Positions 63,491 to 64,000 of a stretch of DNA of 64,000 nucleotides are shown here, piece after piece. Numbering within the stretch: the first letter of the stretch is position 1; every line of letters starts with the position of its first letter. The stretch is from Varibaculum cambriense DSM 15806. Its GTDB lineage: Bacteria; Actinomycetota; Actinomycetes; Actinomycetales; Actinomycetaceae. The DNA lies in NCBI RefSeq assembly GCF_000420065.1, contig NZ_ATUF01000002.1:186001-250000 (forward strand). The letters are read 5' to 3'. A program made the position numbers and the translations under genes. Under the pieces are notes generated by a model. That model saw nothing but the letters and a program-made list of their open reading frames with translations. It made no database searches and was not told the DNA's origin.

Positions 63491-64000
63491 GTGCTAATCA
63501 AGAAAAAAGTTTCCTCCGTTTTTCAGTTCCTAGCCACCCTCGCGACCCTCGCGGTGATTGTGGCGCTGGGTTCAACCAATCCGGCAGCGGCCGAAGGCGT
63601 GACCACCTGGGACGATCTAGTGGCTAAAGCCGCTTCCGGGCAAAATGACCTGACTGTCACCGGCAACCTCACCCTGGATGAGCAGTCACAACCGCTGGTA
63701 GTTCCTCAGGGCGCAAAGCTCACCCTGAAGGGAGCGGGCACAGTTACCGGAATTAACAAGACGGCAGTGGAAGTGAAATCCGGCGGGAAACTGAACCTGG
63801 CCGGTCCCTCCTTCACCAAGGCACAGTTCACGGTAAACGGAGACTTAAACTTTAGCGCCGGATCCATCCACGATTCCGACCCCGCCGGTCCGGTGATTTT
63901 CGTTAATGGCGGCAACTTCACCATGAGCGGGACTGCCGACTTCTCGAAGAACACCACCCCAGAGGGGAAAGTAGCTAACGCTGTCACTCCCGAGGGTGTA
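63491..64000 (+). CDS. Secreted surface protein, N-terminal fragment
   Basis: An open frame runs from the GTG at 63491 to the window end (170 codons, no stop). Residues 1-38 form a signal peptide (KKK, then a hydrophobic core with LATLATLAVIVALG, then PAAA before EG). The mature part has short repeated beta-type segments such as LTVTGNLTLDE, LTLKGAGTVTG and VEVKSGGKLNLAG, resembling parallel beta-helix adhesins. The ribosome binding site is weak. The rest, including any wall-anchor signal, lies outside the window. Confidence 0.75.
   Translation, partial: MLIKKKVSSVFQFLATLATLAVIVALGSTNPAAAEGVTTWDDLVAKAASGQNDLTVTGNLTLDEQSQPLVVPQGAKLTLKGAGTVTGINKTAVEVKSGGKLNLAGPSFTKAQFTVNGDLNFSAGSIHDSDPAGPVIFVNGGNFTMSGTADFSKNTTPEGKVANAVTPEGV

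Overview
The window suggests a Gram-positive actinobacterium of moderate GC, most likely Actinomycetaceae (Varibaculum/Mobiluncus/Actinotignum-like). The evidence is actinobacteria-restricted families (DUF3052, DUF3145, DUF2469), a homodimeric-type AceE, a Rip-type site-2 protease beside dxr and ispG, and an Ig-like/MoxR/DUF58/transglutaminase-like/kinase/FHA cluster. The genus is inference only. Most of the sequence is core chromosome, and most genes lie on the minus strand.

Layout. 1-0.43 kb: tRNA-Val(UAC) and a duplicated terminator block. 0.43-4.9 kb: a small membrane protein, DUF3052, aceE and a DUF4298 protein. 5.0-6.5 kb: a membrane protein, an acyl-carrier-like protein without its carrier serine, and DUF3145. 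7.0-19.6 kb (minus): rpsB-tsf-pyrH-frr-cdsA-rlmN-DivIVA-like-dxr-rip-ispG-proS-def, joining translation, phospholipid and MEP-isoprenoid genes. 20.0-24.7 kb: an M23-like secreted protein, then xerC-dprA-comM-yraN. 24.9-27.0 kb: ahpC-ahpF. 27.1-32.3 kb (minus): rpsP-khpA-rimM-trmD(+GNAT)-rplS-lepB-rnhB-DUF2469. 32.6-42.4 kb: an IMPase-like protein, an amidohydrolase, ffh, ftsY, a membrane protein and smc. 42.4-48.3 kb: ndk and a PTS block (degenerate DhaM-HPr fusion, HPr, fructose-type EIIABC, and divergent ptsI). 48.3-61.2 kb (minus): a 1965-residue Ig-like protein, MoxR, DUF58, a transglutaminase-like protein, a Ser/Thr kinase and an FHA protein. 61.5-64 kb: a small membrane protein, an LKDTG-anchored surface protein, and the start of a divergent secreted protein cut by the window end.

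How the genes work together. PtsI and HPr should feed phosphate to the EIIABC sugar transporter. The DhaM-like fusion beside them has lost both phosphorylatable histidines, so it looks like a sensor or decoy rather than a relay. SRP (Ffh), FtsY, LepB and the site-2 protease form a protein export and membrane proteolysis group. The kinase-FHA-MoxR cluster looks like a cell-envelope signalling or assembly module.

The least explained feature is a family of nested, covarying palindromic elements in the gaps def/DUF3145 and ispG/proS (6733-6951 and 9421-9685). Three copies keep the same internal-loop sequences while their outer stems differ in sequence but stay complementary, as expected of a structured RNA or a small mobile palindromic element. 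Two copies are followed by a second conserved palindromic element, and the third sits inside one of these.
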